Program-made: the position numbers and the translations under genes
Part shown: positions 9,945-18,144 of the stretch, piece after piece
How positions within the stretch are numbered: position 1 is the first letter of the stretch
Layout: each line of letters begins with the position of its first letter
Notes under the pieces: model-generated
Told to the model about the DNA's origin: nothing
The model's database searches: none
Seen by the model: the letters and a program-made list of their open reading frames with translations, nothing else
Source of the DNA: Thiogranum sp.
GTDB taxonomy: Bacteria; Pseudomonadota; Gammaproteobacteria; DSM-19610
DNA: 64,000 nt
Assembly: GCA_030148805.1 (NCBI GenBank)
Contig: JASBSS010000022.1
Location: 1 to 64,000 of the forward strand
Direction of reading: 5' to 3'

Positions 9945-10633
9945 AAGCGCGCTCCGAGGAACGCATTGCGTTGAAGTATCCACCCATCAAGCCGGTTTTC
10001 TTCGTCGGCGCATCGGCGGGGGGCGTGCAGGCGCTGTCGGATCTCGCCGCGCAATTGCCCGAGGACTTCCCGTCGCCCCTGTTTTTCTTGCTGCATCGCA
10101 AACGCAGCAGCGGCCAGACCCGCGCCGTGTTCGCCGATATATTACAGGCGCGCAGTCGCCTCCAGGTGGTCGTTCCCAGAACGGGTGATCTGGTGAGGGC
10201 CCGGCACATTTATGTGCCGCCGCGTAATTTCCATCTGGTGGTGAAGGACAACCGGATCGCGTTGCGGCGCAAGCCCGACAATCTGCCCTGGCGACCGAGC
10301 ATCGACGTGTTGTTCAAGAGCGGCGCGCGCGACTACGGCGAGCGCGCCGTCGCTGTCTTGTTGACCGGGGGTTTGGACGACGGCGTGGAAGGCTTGCGCG
10401 AGACGACCTTCCAGGGGGGAATCACGGTGGCGCAATCTCCGGAAGATGCCCACGACCCGGCGCTGCCGCTCAACGCGCTGCTGCAGGATCATCCCAGTTA
10501 CGTGCTTCCCCTGAGCGACATGCCGGCATTGTTCTGCGAGCTGGCCCAGCATCCGTGCCTGCCGAACCAGAAACAGATCCTGGAGCGCGCAGCGCTCACC
10601 GCCGCCCGCAAGCGGCGGGACGTCGACGCCTGA
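9941..10633 (+). CDS. Stand-alone CheB-type methylesterase domain protein
   Basis: A 230-residue protein made of a CheB catalytic domain without the regulatory receiver. The Ser-His-Asp triad residues are visible: Ser in GASAGG (near residue 25), His in FLLHRKRS and Asp in TGGLDDG; the late PEDA and ALPLNAL motifs match the family. The ATG lies in an ATGA overlap with the upstream CheB/CheR-kinase stop, so the two are co-translated. The frame is open further upstream but that part lies inside the kinase gene. It could supply methylesterase activity in trans or act as a decoy regulatory subunit; the sequence cannot decide. Confidence 0.85.
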   Translation: MKARSEERIALKYPPIKPVFFVGASAGGVQALSDLAAQLPEDFPSPLFFLLHRKRSSGQTRAVFADILQARSRLQVVVPRTGDLVRARHIYVPPRNFHLVVKDNRIALRRKPDNLPWRPSIDVLFKSGARDYGERAVAVLLTGGLDDGVEGLRETTFQGGITVAQSPEDAHDPALPLNALLQDHPSYVLPLSDMPALFCELAQHPCLPNQKQILERAALTAARKRRDVDA

Positions 10634-10663
10634 CGGATGCCTCGTCCGCCCGGCGGCCGGCCG

Positions 10664-11335
10664 CTAGCGACCCCGAGGGTCGGAGGAATACGCCGGGCTG
10701 TAAGGTCCTTTCAGCAGGCCTTGGTTGGGACTCATCACCATCTGGGCGTTGGCCTGGCGGCACAGGGAGTGAACCCGACCGGTGGCGGTGTCGAGTACCT
10801 GTTCCACCGCGGCGGCCACCAGCATGCCGACGAGTCCGCCACCGCCGTCGCCGGAGCCTTCCGCGGCTTGGGCGGTGCCTTCCCACAAGGTGGCACCGGT
10901 CTTGACGTCCACGAGTCGGGCGTGCGCCTTGACCACGGTGGTGGAGGATATCAGCACGTATTTCTGGCCCCAGTCCTCGATGCTGATATAGAGCACCGCG
11001 TCGGCGCCGAACACCTGGTGGATTTTCTCCAGCGGCACGGCCTGCATTTCCGCCGCGCCCGGCAGGCCGTTTTCCTTCATGAACGCGTCGACCACCGCCA
11101 CCGGGAAGACATAATAGCCGGCTTCGGCCAGGGGCCGGGTCACCGTCGAGAGATAGACGTAGGGCGCGTCGACGTCGACGGAGTTGTTGATCGGCGGCAT
11201 CACCAGCAATGAGCGCGGCATGTGGCTGCGGTATTCGCGGTAGTCGCGCGGTTGCTGGGTGGTGGCGCAACCGCCCAGGGCCAACAGCAGCGTGCAGACC
11301 AACAACGAAAAAAAACGCGAGCGGTAGCTGATCAT
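10664..11335 (-). CDS. DUF799/GNA1162-family lipoprotein
   Basis: A 223-residue predicted lipoprotein with signal peptide and lipobox ALGGC (Cys23). The body resembles the GNA1162/DUF799 family: RSLLVMPPINNSVDV near the start of the mature domain, YYVFPV, and a C-terminal glycine-rich GDGGGGLVG segment. It is the last gene of a three-gene lipoprotein operon (CsgG-like, DUF4810, DUF799), a conserved arrangement at the outer membrane. Its ATG overlaps the DUF4810 stop by four bases. Biochemical role is not established; involvement in envelope transport is inferred only from the CsgG-like partner. Confidence 0.88.
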   Translation of the reverse strand: MISYRSRFFSLLVCTLLLALGGCATTQQPRDYREYRSHMPRSLLVMPPINNSVDVDAPYVYLSTVTRPLAEAGYYVFPVAVVDAFMKENGLPGAAEMQAVPLEKIHQVFGADAVLYISIEDWGQKYVLISSTTVVKAHARLVDVKTGATLWEGTAQAAEGSGDGGGGLVGMLVAAAVEQVLDTATGRVHSLCRQANAQMVMSPNQGLLKGPYSPAYSSDPRGR

Positions 11336-11697
11336 TGTTCGTTCTCCTGCAGACGGGTGAGCAGGCCGTCGACGAACGCGGCGGACTCGGGGAACAGTTC
11401 GCGTTCGGCGGCGAATTCGCGGTGCGCGGCATCGCGATTGCCTTGCAGGTAGTACATGTAACCGAGGTGAGCGTGGACACCGGGGGGGACCCGCTTGCCC
11501 TCGGCCTGGGCCCGGGTGACGTCCGCGGACAGCTTGGCGACCTGGACGTCCGGTTCGGCCTGACCCGGCTTGGCATACATTTCATAGACCAGCTGCTCGT
11601 AGTTGCCCCAACTGTAGATCGGCGGTTGGGGGGTGGCGCAGCCAAACAGCAGTGACGCACTCAGCGCGCTCAGCGCCAGTCTTGCATAGTTGTTCAC
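11332..11697 (-). CDS. DUF4810-family lipoprotein
   Basis: A 121-residue small lipoprotein with signal peptide and lipobox LLFGC (Cys20), then a TPR-like helical domain (VHAHLGYMYYLQGN). The GTG at 11697 is chosen as start because it overlaps the stop of the upstream CsgG-like gene (TAGTG) and gives a standard lipoprotein signal; an ATG 24 bases upstream would add eight poorly fitting residues. It is the middle gene of the CsgG-DUF4810-DUF799 trio. Function unknown beyond the conserved association. Confidence 0.82.
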   Translation of the reverse strand: MNNYARLALSALSASLLFGCATPQPPIYSWGNYEQLVYEMYAKPGQAEPDVQVAKLSADVTRAQAEGKRVPPGVHAHLGYMYYLQGNRDAAHREFAAERELFPESAAFVDGLLTRLQENEQ

Positions 11698-12398
11698 TAT
11701 CGGCCTCCCGATGGCGACCACTCGCCGCGTTGCAGTCCGTCGACCAGATGGTTCACCGCTTCGGTGATCGCCAGATTCAGGACTTTTCCGTTCAGTGTCG
11801 CGTCGTAACCCGCGGTACCGCCGAAGCCCACGATTTCGCGGTTTGACAGCGCGTACTCGCCGGCGCCCTGGACCGAATAAATGATCTCCGAGGTGCTGAC
11901 ATCGACCACGTTAAGGGCTACTTTGGCGTAGGCGGTTTGTTGTTTTCCGGCCCCGAGAATACCGAACAATTGCCGATCGCCGGTGGTGCGGCGGCCGAAT
12001 TCCGTGACATCGCCGGTGATCGCGACCTGCGCGCCCTTGAGCGATTGCTTTTGACCGCGCAGTTGCGCTTCGCGCGCGATTTCATCCATGTTCTGGCGGT
12101 CGACCACAGTGAAGCGGTTGGTCATCTGCAGATGGGTCTTGAGGATCGTCTTGGCCTGGTTGCCCAGCTTGTCCGGCCCATCGGAGAAGATACCCTGCAT
12201 GTAGCTGGAGCGGTTCTGGAACTTGCCCACCACCAGCACATAGCGCGGGCCGTTGTAGGCGGTGCCATGGGAGGCCACCGTTTCCGGCGTCACCGCTCGG
12301 TGCGCCTCGGTGGCGCAGCCGGCGAGCGTCACCAGGGCCAGCGCAAGCGCAAAAAAGCGTCCGATCGGCGTTTGGGTCGAAGTGGAAATCTTATTCAT
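11697..12398 (-). CDS. CsgG/HfaB-like lipoprotein
   Basis: A 233-residue outer-membrane-type lipoprotein: signal peptide with lipobox TLAGC (Cys28), then a CsgG-like fold indicated by RYVLVVGKFQNRSSYM, the Tyr/Phe-rich strand region, LLKTHL-like helix (ILKTHLQMTNRFTVVDRQNM) and ITGDVTEFGRR. CsgG relatives form oligomeric secretion pores or are structural partners in envelope export. It is the first gene of the trio, and the following 520 bases upstream carry no gene. No curli subunit genes are in view, so a curli role is unlikely. Confidence 0.87.
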   Translation of the reverse strand: MNKISTSTQTPIGRFFALALALVTLAGCATEAHRAVTPETVASHGTAYNGPRYVLVVGKFQNRSSYMQGIFSDGPDKLGNQAKTILKTHLQMTNRFTVVDRQNMDEIAREAQLRGQKQSLKGAQVAITGDVTEFGRRTTGDRQLFGILGAGKQQTAYAKVALNVVDVSTSEIIYSVQGAGEYALSNREIVGFGGTAGYDATLNGKVLNLAITEAVNHLVDGLQRGEWSPSGGR

Positions 12399-12919
12399 GT
12401 GCTGATTCTTCCTCTTTTCGGCGTATATTTATTCGGTTAATCGGGTGGAATCTTTAACCCCTTGTTTCGACATAGGGTGGACCTCTGCAGTAGCTAAGCG
12501 TATCAGGATTGCCTTGCGAGGGGACTCTCTCAAATATACGGAGGGTACACCGTAGCAACCGCTTTTATCTTGTTGTAATTATTAAAAAATCACTAAGAAC
12601 GCGAATGCCGTGGGCACGGAATCGGTGGTCGCGGGGGCGGACCGGGCTTGGGTTCATATTGGCTTAGGGGCTGGTGTGTCGGGCCAGACAGGACTCAGCG
12701 TCAGGCCGCAATCGACCCGCGTGACCAGCACCGAACCTATTTGCCTGCCTGGGTTTCGCTACGGCCCACAGTGGGCGCCGCCTCTTGTTGGTGAGGGCCT
12801 TCCCCGGTCGTCGTTTACGCTTTCATTGATCTGCATCAACCCTCCCCGTTGATTTTTATAGCCCCGCCCCCTTGATAGACTCGGCCATAGATTGGATGCT
12901 TCCTACCACTGAAATTTAG
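12399..12919. other. Intergenic region with AT-rich block and FNR/Dnr box
   Basis: A 521-base region between the leftward CsgG-like gene and the rightward LuxR-type gene. It has an AT-rich block around 12555-12600 and, at 12826-12839, a perfect TTGAT-N4-ATCAA box listed separately. A frame open from 12610 to 12852 has no RBS, no protein character and overlaps the box, so it is not called. Confidence 0.6.
12826..12839 (+). promoter_or_regulatory. Perfect FNR/Dnr box upstream of the Cys-rich LuxR-type gene
   Basis: TTGATCTGCATCAA matches TTGAT-N4-ATCAA at all ten defined bases and is centred about 87 bases before the ATG at 12920. Unlike the other boxes here, no -10-like hexamer lies at the class II or class I spacing; a TTTATA at 12855-12860 is only about 23 bases from the centre. 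The site may therefore act by a different geometry or as a repressor site. Confidence 0.6.
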
Positions 12920-13444
12920 ATGAAGGCCGCGATCCGGATGCTGACTGAATCACTATGTCAAGACCATATTGCAACCTGCGTGAAAGACGCCGATCAGCGG
13001 GTCCTCGAGCAGAATGCCGTTTGCCGAGGTATCTGTGGAGACCTCCGGGGAGAAATATGCGACAAGGGCTGTATGCAGCTCTATGCCCGGGACAGCTCTC
13101 ATCAATGGAAGCGGTGGGGCAGCCGGGTATATAAGAATGAGCAGATTCATGGGGAATTCTTTGACGTGGTCTTGCTGTGCAGTGATAAACACGTCATTAC
13201 GTTTCTTCAGCCACTGAAAGAGAAATATGACATGGCATTGGCCCACTACGAGTCGAAAGGCCTGACACGACGCGAGACAGAAGTCGTTTCCATGACGATC
13301 CGGGGTATCTCCAACGCCGATATTTGCAGACGGCTGACCATTTCCAGGGCGACACTGAGAACGCATTTGAACAACGTGTATCGCAAGCTCAGGGAGCTGG
13401 GCGAGGAGCCGGAGTTTATACCGGCCAACCGCTTGCAGGGCTAG
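12920..13444 (+). CDS. Cys-rich N-domain plus LuxR-type HTH transcription regulator
   Basis: A 174-residue regulator. The C-terminal domain (about 113-170) is a LuxR-type HTH, with LTRRETEVVSM, the ISNADICRRLTIS helix-turn-helix and RATLRTHLNNVYRKL. The N-terminal domain (about 1-100) looks PAS-like and has eight cysteines in the whole protein, including a C-x3-C-x7-C-x3-C array at 35, 39, 47 and 51 that could hold a metal, Fe-S cluster or disulfide switch. There is no receiver domain, so it is probably not a response regulator. A perfect FNR/Dnr box lies upstream, and oxygen-independent ubiquinone gene ubiT lies two genes downstream. An anoxia-linked regulator is a reasonable inference, but its targets are unknown. 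Confidence 0.82.
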   Translation: MKAAIRMLTESLCQDHIATCVKDADQRVLEQNAVCRGICGDLRGEICDKGCMQLYARDSSHQWKRWGSRVYKNEQIHGEFFDVVLLCSDKHVITFLQPLKEKYDMALAHYESKGLTRRETEVVSMTIRGISNADICRRLTISRATLRTHLNNVYRKLRELGEEPEFIPANRLQG

Positions 13445-13495
13445 GTGGGAATCAACAGGGTTCGAGTGATGCAAAAAGCACAGGAATGACCGACT

Positions 13496-14410
13496 ATGGA
13501 ATATGGGGTATTTATTCATACCAATCACAAGCAGATCGTGGGCGCGTTGGTGGCCGAATACGCGCTACGGCGGAATTCAAAACACAACGACAAGTTCAGC
13601 GTACGGATTATTCGCCATGCCGACTATCCGTTTTTCAAGCGATACGAAGGCCAGCTTTACCTTCGCGACGGGGTTAAACGTCCCTGGTACAACGACGACC
13701 TGCAGTCCTTCACCCCCTTGCGATTTATGCCGCCGGCGTTGATGGGATACGAGGGCCGCGCGGTGGTGATCGATCCGGATATTTTCGCCATCGGCGATGT
13801 CTGGGAGTTACTCTCGCGCGATATGCAGGGAAAGGCGATTCTCTGTCGCCGGCGCGCCGGCCCCAAGGGTATTGTCGACCGCTGTTTTGCCAGCAGCGTC
13901 ATGCTGCTGGACAATGCCAAACTGAGGCATTGGGATGTCGAGGACAAATTCGACCGTCTGTTTAGTTTCGAGCAGGATTATCAGCCATGGATCTGCCTCA
14001 AGGACGAGCCCCGCGAGACCATAGGCTTGCTGGAGAACGAGTGGAACGACTTTGACCGGCTGGACGGCCATACCAAGATGATTCACAACACCCGCCGCCG
14101 GACGCAACCCTGGAAGGCTGGACTGCCGATAGACTGGCGACCCGCGGAAAGGTTTCGTCTATTTCCGCCTTTCGGGTGGGCAATGCGTTTTCGGCGTCGT
14201 GTTTTCGGAGAATACGCGCTGCTCGGACGCTATAAACCGCACCCGGATCCGAGACAGGAACAACTGTTCTTTGGGTTGCTCAAGGAATGTGTGGAAAAGG
14301 GCATCGTCAGCGAATCCATGCTCAGGGAGCAAATGGCCAAGAATCATGTGCGTCACGATGCGTTTGAGGTTATCGACAGAACCCCCCGAATCGCCGGAGC
14401 CTGGCAGTAA
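13496..14410 (+). CDS. Glycosyltransferase-like protein
   Basis: A 304-residue soluble protein preceded by an AGGAATGA site. The N-terminus (GVFIHTNHKQIVGALVAEYAL) and a central strand with VVIDPDIFAIGD, a DxD-like metal/nucleotide-sugar motif, resemble GT-A-fold glycosyltransferases of the GT8 type; SSVMLLDNAKL and the later HTKMIHNTRRRTQPWK fit such enzymes. No membrane helix. It stands before ubiT and near the surface-glycan operon. The family is not identified with certainty, and donor and acceptor are unknown. Confidence 0.7.
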   Translation: MEYGVFIHTNHKQIVGALVAEYALRRNSKHNDKFSVRIIRHADYPFFKRYEGQLYLRDGVKRPWYNDDLQSFTPLRFMPPALMGYEGRAVVIDPDIFAIGDVWELLSRDMQGKAILCRRRAGPKGIVDRCFASSVMLLDNAKLRHWDVEDKFDRLFSFEQDYQPWICLKDEPRETIGLLENEWNDFDRLDGHTKMIHNTRRRTQPWKAGLPIDWRPAERFRLFPPFGWAMRFRRRVFGEYALLGRYKPHPDPRQEQLFFGLLKECVEKGIVSESMLREQMAKNHVRHDAFEVIDRTPRIAGAWQ

Positions 14411-14481
14411 GGGAAAGTCACCGCTGAGGGTTTCGGGTCGCGTTTTTTTGAGTGTATAAATTACGTGGGTGAGAAAACACG

Positions 14482-14994
14482 GTGAGCGACCCTGGACACC
14501 GGAACGCCGCCGTTTCCCTGCCCCGAGGTCTGGCGTCCGCGTTGGCTATGCTGCCGGACGGCCTGCACTCGCGTTTGATGGCTTCGGCACTGAACCACCT
14601 ATTGGCCAGATGGATAAACACCAAGGATCTCGATTTCCTGGACAGCCGTGGTGTCGTCATCGCGGTGCGTGACATGGGTATCCGTTATCGCCTGTCCTGT
14701 AAACAGGGCAGATTGATTGCTTGGGATTTACCCGCGGACCTAACTATAGAAGCTACGCTGTACGATTATCTGCAGCTGATCGGTAAACAGGAGGATCCGG
14801 ACACGCTGGTTTTTCAGCGTCGGCTGAGCATGCGGGGTGATACGGAGTTGGGTCTCGCGGTTAAGAATTTCCTGGATGGCCTGGACTTTGACTCGCTCGG
14901 GTCCTACCGAAAACTGGACTTGCTGCTCCAGCGGGTGCTTCCTGTCTATAAAAGGATATTCGGACAGGTCGCCACCAGGTCGCCAGATCCTTAA
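14482..14994 (+). CDS. ubiT: UbiT, lipid-binding accessory protein of O2-independent ubiquinone synthesis
   Basis: A 170-residue SCP2-domain protein resembling E. coli UbiT (YhbT). The diagnostic block KQEDPDTLVFQRRLSMRGDT followed by ELGLAVKNFLD is nearly that of YhbT. UbiT is thought to bind ubiquinone intermediates and works with UbiU and UbiV when oxygen is absent. Start is taken as GTG at 14482, with only a weak ribosome-binding site (GGTGAG); no better start lies nearby. Here ubiT is about 12 kb from ubiUV, with a glycan cluster between. Its end is 20 bases from the convergent acyltransferase gene, with a small CCGCC/GGCGG hairpin at 14996-15010. Confidence 0.9.
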   Translation: MSDPGHRNAAVSLPRGLASALAMLPDGLHSRLMASALNHLLARWINTKDLDFLDSRGVVIAVRDMGIRYRLSCKQGRLIAWDLPADLTIEATLYDYLQLIGKQEDPDTLVFQRRLSMRGDTELGLAVKNFLDGLDFDSLGSYRKLDLLLQRVLPVYKRIFGQVATRSPDP

Positions 14995-15013
14995 CCCGCC
15001 GCGCTGGCGGACA

Positions 15014-15934
15014 CTATGGCTGCTCTGGCCAGCGGCGTTTCAGACATAACCATTGATCGGGTCGTTGCCGTATCCAGTCCTCAAACAGATGATTCAGTTT
15101 TTCGGTCATTCGGGTGATATCGGTTAGGCTGTCACCTACGCCACTGGTGCCTACAGGCGGGTGGAAAATGACTCGAAAACGCGAAAGATCAATTCGCTCG
15201 ATCTGTACGGGTATCAAGGGGCAGTCCAGTTTCACCGCCAGCCAGGCAGGGGTGGTGGCAGTGGGTGCCCTGCGGCCGAAAAACGCAACCGCTTCGCCCT
15301 CGTCGACGCGCTGGTCAGACAACAGGCCGACCGAACGGCCGTGATCAATTTCGCGTAGCAGTTGCCTCAGGCCGTTTTTTTTGGAAACGAGGCGGCAGCC
15401 TGTCGACCGGCGCTGCTTTTGAAGCATACGGTCTAGTATGGGGTTGCTCTGCGGGCTGTACATGACGCTCAGCGGAACGCCGAAGCTGGCCACCAGTGCC
15501 GCGGCCAGTTCCCAGTTTCCAAGGTGTGCGCTGACATATACGGCCGGCGTTTTGGCGTTCAGTATCTCTTGTGTCTCCCTGTTTATCGAGAGAATGACCC
15601 GTCGGTTCCGACTGGTTGCCGTGAGGTTGTTCAGGTGTGGGTACTCGGCCACCACGGCGCCGAAGTTTCCCCAGATATCCCGCGCGAGCCGTTCCCGTTG
15701 ATCTTCGTTCCAATGAGGAAATACCCGCATTAGGTTTTTCTTCACTTGTCGATGTTTGTGGGTTGTTGGTCCAAGCGTTCGTAGTAACGCGCGACCGGTG
15801 GCGGCGGCACATTGCGGCGACAAGAATCCCACCAGACGCCAGAAAAGAGAAAGCGTGATCCCTTCGGCAACGCAGCAAAGTCTGTGTATGGTGCGTGAAC
15901 GGGGCGCGAGCCCGCGGAGAAAGAGTCGGCCCAA
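15014..15934 (-). CDS. LpxL/HtrB-type lysophospholipid or lipid A acyltransferase
   Basis: A 306-residue membrane-associated acyltransferase of the LpxL/LpxM family, which transfer fatty acyl chains to lipid A precursors or related lipids at the inner membrane. The catalytic H-x4-E motif is HLGNWE (137-142), followed by LLSDQRVDEGEAVAFFGRRA with the family's conserved Asp-Gln and by PDQWLCLKRRW near the C-terminus. The start is TTG at 15934: an in-frame stop lies three codons upstream and a GAGGTG ribosome-binding site stands seven bases before it. Whether it is the housekeeping lpxL or a paralogue specific to the neighbouring glycan locus cannot be told. Confidence 0.87.
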   Translation of the reverse strand: MGRLFLRGLAPRSRTIHRLCCVAEGITLSLFWRLVGFLSPQCAAATGRALLRTLGPTTHKHRQVKKNLMRVFPHWNEDQRERLARDIWGNFGAVVAEYPHLNNLTATSRNRRVILSINRETQEILNAKTPAVYVSAHLGNWELAAALVASFGVPLSVMYSPQSNPILDRMLQKQRRSTGCRLVSKKNGLRQLLREIDHGRSVGLLSDQRVDEGEAVAFFGRRAPTATTPAWLAVKLDCPLIPVQIERIDLSRFRVIFHPPVGTSGVGDSLTDITRMTEKLNHLFEDWIRQRPDQWLCLKRRWPEQP

Positions 15935-16240
15935 ATGCGATCACCTCGAAAAAATAAAATTCTAGGAATAGAGTAGGGCGTTCGACCGGCCTGTGTCAGT
16001 CGACACGGGGGGACGATTCAATACCGGACAACGACAACAGTATACTCCGGCCTCGATATCGGTACTGGCTAAAAAACGGGAGTTCTTGCAAGAGATGGGT
16101 CTTTACTTGATCGCCGCTGAATGTATTCAGTCATTCTGTCCGGCCGATCCTTCGAAATATAGTTGAAGTCGCTGTCGAAATGCTTCCCGTAGACTGCTTA
16201 TGACCCGGTCATCCATTGTGACAGAGAAGGAGAAGGATAT
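15935..16240. other. Divergent promoter region of the acyltransferase and the neuB operon
   Basis: About 306 bases without a gene. On the plus strand, TATACT at 16041-16046 with TTCAAT at 16017-16022 (18-base spacer, weak -35) is a candidate promoter for the neuB operon, leaving a leader of about 190 bases. No FNR box or strong hairpin seen. Confidence 0.3.
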
Positions 16241-17320
16241 ATGCGAAGGTTTTCCATCGAAGGCACCGAGATTCACGACGATACTGATTGCTACGTTGTT
16301 GCGGAAATAGGAAACAATCATCAAGGAAATCTGGAAACCGCCATGGAAATGTTTCGCGTGGCAAAAAAATGCGGGGCTAACGCGGTAAAACTGCAGAAGC
16401 GTGACAACAGGAATCTGTATACGAAGGCGATTTATCACTCGCCTTACGCCCATAAAAACAGTTTCGGACGGACTTACGGCGAGCATCGGGAATTTCTCGA
16501 GTTCGGTCGAAGCGAATACCGGGAGCTCATGGACTACGGTAGGGAGATCGGGGTGACGGTGCTGGCTACGGCGTTTGATCGGGGCAGTGCGGACTTTCTC
16601 GAGGAACTGGATGTGGCTGGTTTTAAAGTCGCCTCTGGCGACCTGAGGAATGTACCGCTGCTCAGGCATATCGCCGCATTCGGGAGGCCGATGATTATCA
16701 GTACTGGCGGTGCCTGTATGGACGATGTCAACAGGGCCCACGACGTCATCATGCCGATTAACAACCAACTTGCGATTTTGCAGTGCACGTCGGGATACCC
16801 GGCGGAATTCGACGAGCTTAATCTTGGTGTCATCACAACCTACCGCGAGCGCTTTCCCAATGTGACCGTTGGCTTATCCTCTCACGACAACGGTATCGCC
16901 ATGGCAATCGCAGCTTACATGCTGGGTGCTAGAATCGTGGAGAAACACTTTACTCTCAATCATACCTGGAAGGGAACTGACCATGCTTTTTCTCTTGAGC
17001 CCGACGGTTTTCGCAAGCTGGTTCGCGACCTGAGTCGATTGCGGATGGCGATAGGCGACGGCGTGAAGCGTGTCTATCACAGCGAAGCCTCGGCGATGCT
17101 GAAGATGGGGAAAAAACTGGTCGCGGCGCGGGACTTGCCTAAAGGCCATACCATTCGGCTGGAGGATATCGCCATCAAGTCTCCCGGCGATGGTCTGGCG
17201 CCGTACGATCTCGACAAAGTCGTCGGGCGCGTCACCTGTCAGTCGCTGGCTCATGACGAGGATATCTGTATTGAGCGGCTTAATGGTAGCGAGAGCTGGC
17301 AACAGCAGGCAGCCTCTTGA
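16241..17320 (+). CDS. neuB: NeuB-family nonulosonate (sialic-acid-like) synthase
   Basis: A 359-residue enzyme of the NeuB family, which condenses phosphoenolpyruvate with a hexosamine such as ManNAc to form sialic acid or a related nine-carbon sugar. The TIM-barrel domain (about 1-285) has EIGNNHQGN near the start, KLQKRD, the KVASGD substrate loop, STGG and the GLSSHD and EKHFTLN segments. An antifreeze-like SAF domain follows (about 290-355, KKLVAARDLPKGHTI). A strong AGAAGGAGAAGG site precedes the ATG. First gene of a seven- or eight-gene operon; the exact sugar is not predictable. Confidence 0.93.
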   Translation: MRRFSIEGTEIHDDTDCYVVAEIGNNHQGNLETAMEMFRVAKKCGANAVKLQKRDNRNLYTKAIYHSPYAHKNSFGRTYGEHREFLEFGRSEYRELMDYGREIGVTVLATAFDRGSADFLEELDVAGFKVASGDLRNVPLLRHIAAFGRPMIISTGGACMDDVNRAHDVIMPINNQLAILQCTSGYPAEFDELNLGVITTYRERFPNVTVGLSSHDNGIAMAIAAYMLGARIVEKHFTLNHTWKGTDHAFSLEPDGFRKLVRDLSRLRMAIGDGVKRVYHSEASAMLKMGKKLVAARDLPKGHTIRLEDIAIKSPGDGLAPYDLDKVVGRVTCQSLAHDEDICIERLNGSESWQQQAAS

Positions 17321-18129
17321 GTTCGCTTTTTTCCTTGACCTCGGAAATTGCCGTGGTAACCGGGGCACTGGGCAAACTCGGGACGGTGTGGACAGAAACC
17401 TTGCTGGAAGCAGGCGCCGCAGTTCTTGCCCTTGACCTTCCGACCCAGCCGGTGGGCGAGTCGTTTCAACGATTGTTGGACCGGCATACCAGGGCCCGGT
17501 TGTGTTTGCTGCGGGTCGACGTTAGAGAGCGCTCGGAACTTGAAGCCATCCACGAGCGCTGCGTGGCGATGTTCGGCGCTCCCACGATACTGGTCAATAA
17601 CGCCGGCATTGACCGCCCACCGCTCCGGGAGGCTACCTGCTATCGCATTGAGGATATGCCGTTGGCGGAGGCCAGACAGATTCTGGAGGTGAACACGCTG
17701 GGGGTGTTATTGTCGAGCCAGGTATTCGCCCGACGGATGTTACAGGCGCGTCGAGGTTCGATCATCAACATTGGCTCCCTCTATGCGGGCGTGTCTCCCG
17801 AGGCACATTTCTACGACCATCTCCACCGAGATCCGCCCCACCTCAAGCCGCCGGCTTACGGTGCTTCCAAGGCCGCCGTCATCAATCTCACCCGGTATCT
17901 GGCGACGCATTGGGCACCCTACGGGGTCCGCGTGAACGCACTTTCTCCGGGCGGGGTTCTAGGGGGGCAGGATGCACAATTTCGGCAAAAGTTCTGCCGC
18001 CGTGTCCCCTTGGGGAGAATGGCGGTGAGCGAAGATCTTCGTGGCCCGCTGCTGTTCCTGGCCTCGGCCGCATCGTCTTACGTCACCGGTACCGAGCTGG
18101 TGGTCGATGGCGGTTTCACGGCTTGGTAA
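17317..18129 (+). CDS. Short-chain dehydrogenase/reductase
   Basis: A 270-residue classical SDR oxidoreductase. It shows the TGxxxGxG cofactor motif (VTGALGKLG), the NNAGID motif, the catalytic Y-x3-K in YGASKAAV and the SPGG loop after the active site. The start is TTG at 17317, overlapping the neuB stop in TTGA. Placement between neuB and neuA-like genes suggests it modifies a sugar of the nonulosonate pathway, for example by reducing a keto group, but the substrate is unknown. Confidence 0.86.
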   Translation: MSSLFSLTSEIAVVTGALGKLGTVWTETLLEAGAAVLALDLPTQPVGESFQRLLDRHTRARLCLLRVDVRERSELEAIHERCVAMFGAPTILVNNAGIDRPPLREATCYRIEDMPLAEARQILEVNTLGVLLSSQVFARRMLQARRGSIINIGSLYAGVSPEAHFYDHLHRDPPHLKPPAYGASKAAVINLTRYLATHWAPYGVRVNALSPGGVLGGQDAQFRQKFCRRVPLGRMAVSEDLRGPLLFLASAASSYVTGTELVVDGGFTAW

Positions 18130-18144
18130 ACACGGGTGCTCCGA

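Noticed and set aside
10634-10663. Possible terminator between convergent genes
   Set aside because: GC-rich with partial self-complementarity but no T-run in either direction.
12610-12852. An 80-codon frame on the plus strand
   Set aside because: No ribosome-binding site, no protein character, and it overlaps the perfect FNR/Dnr box.
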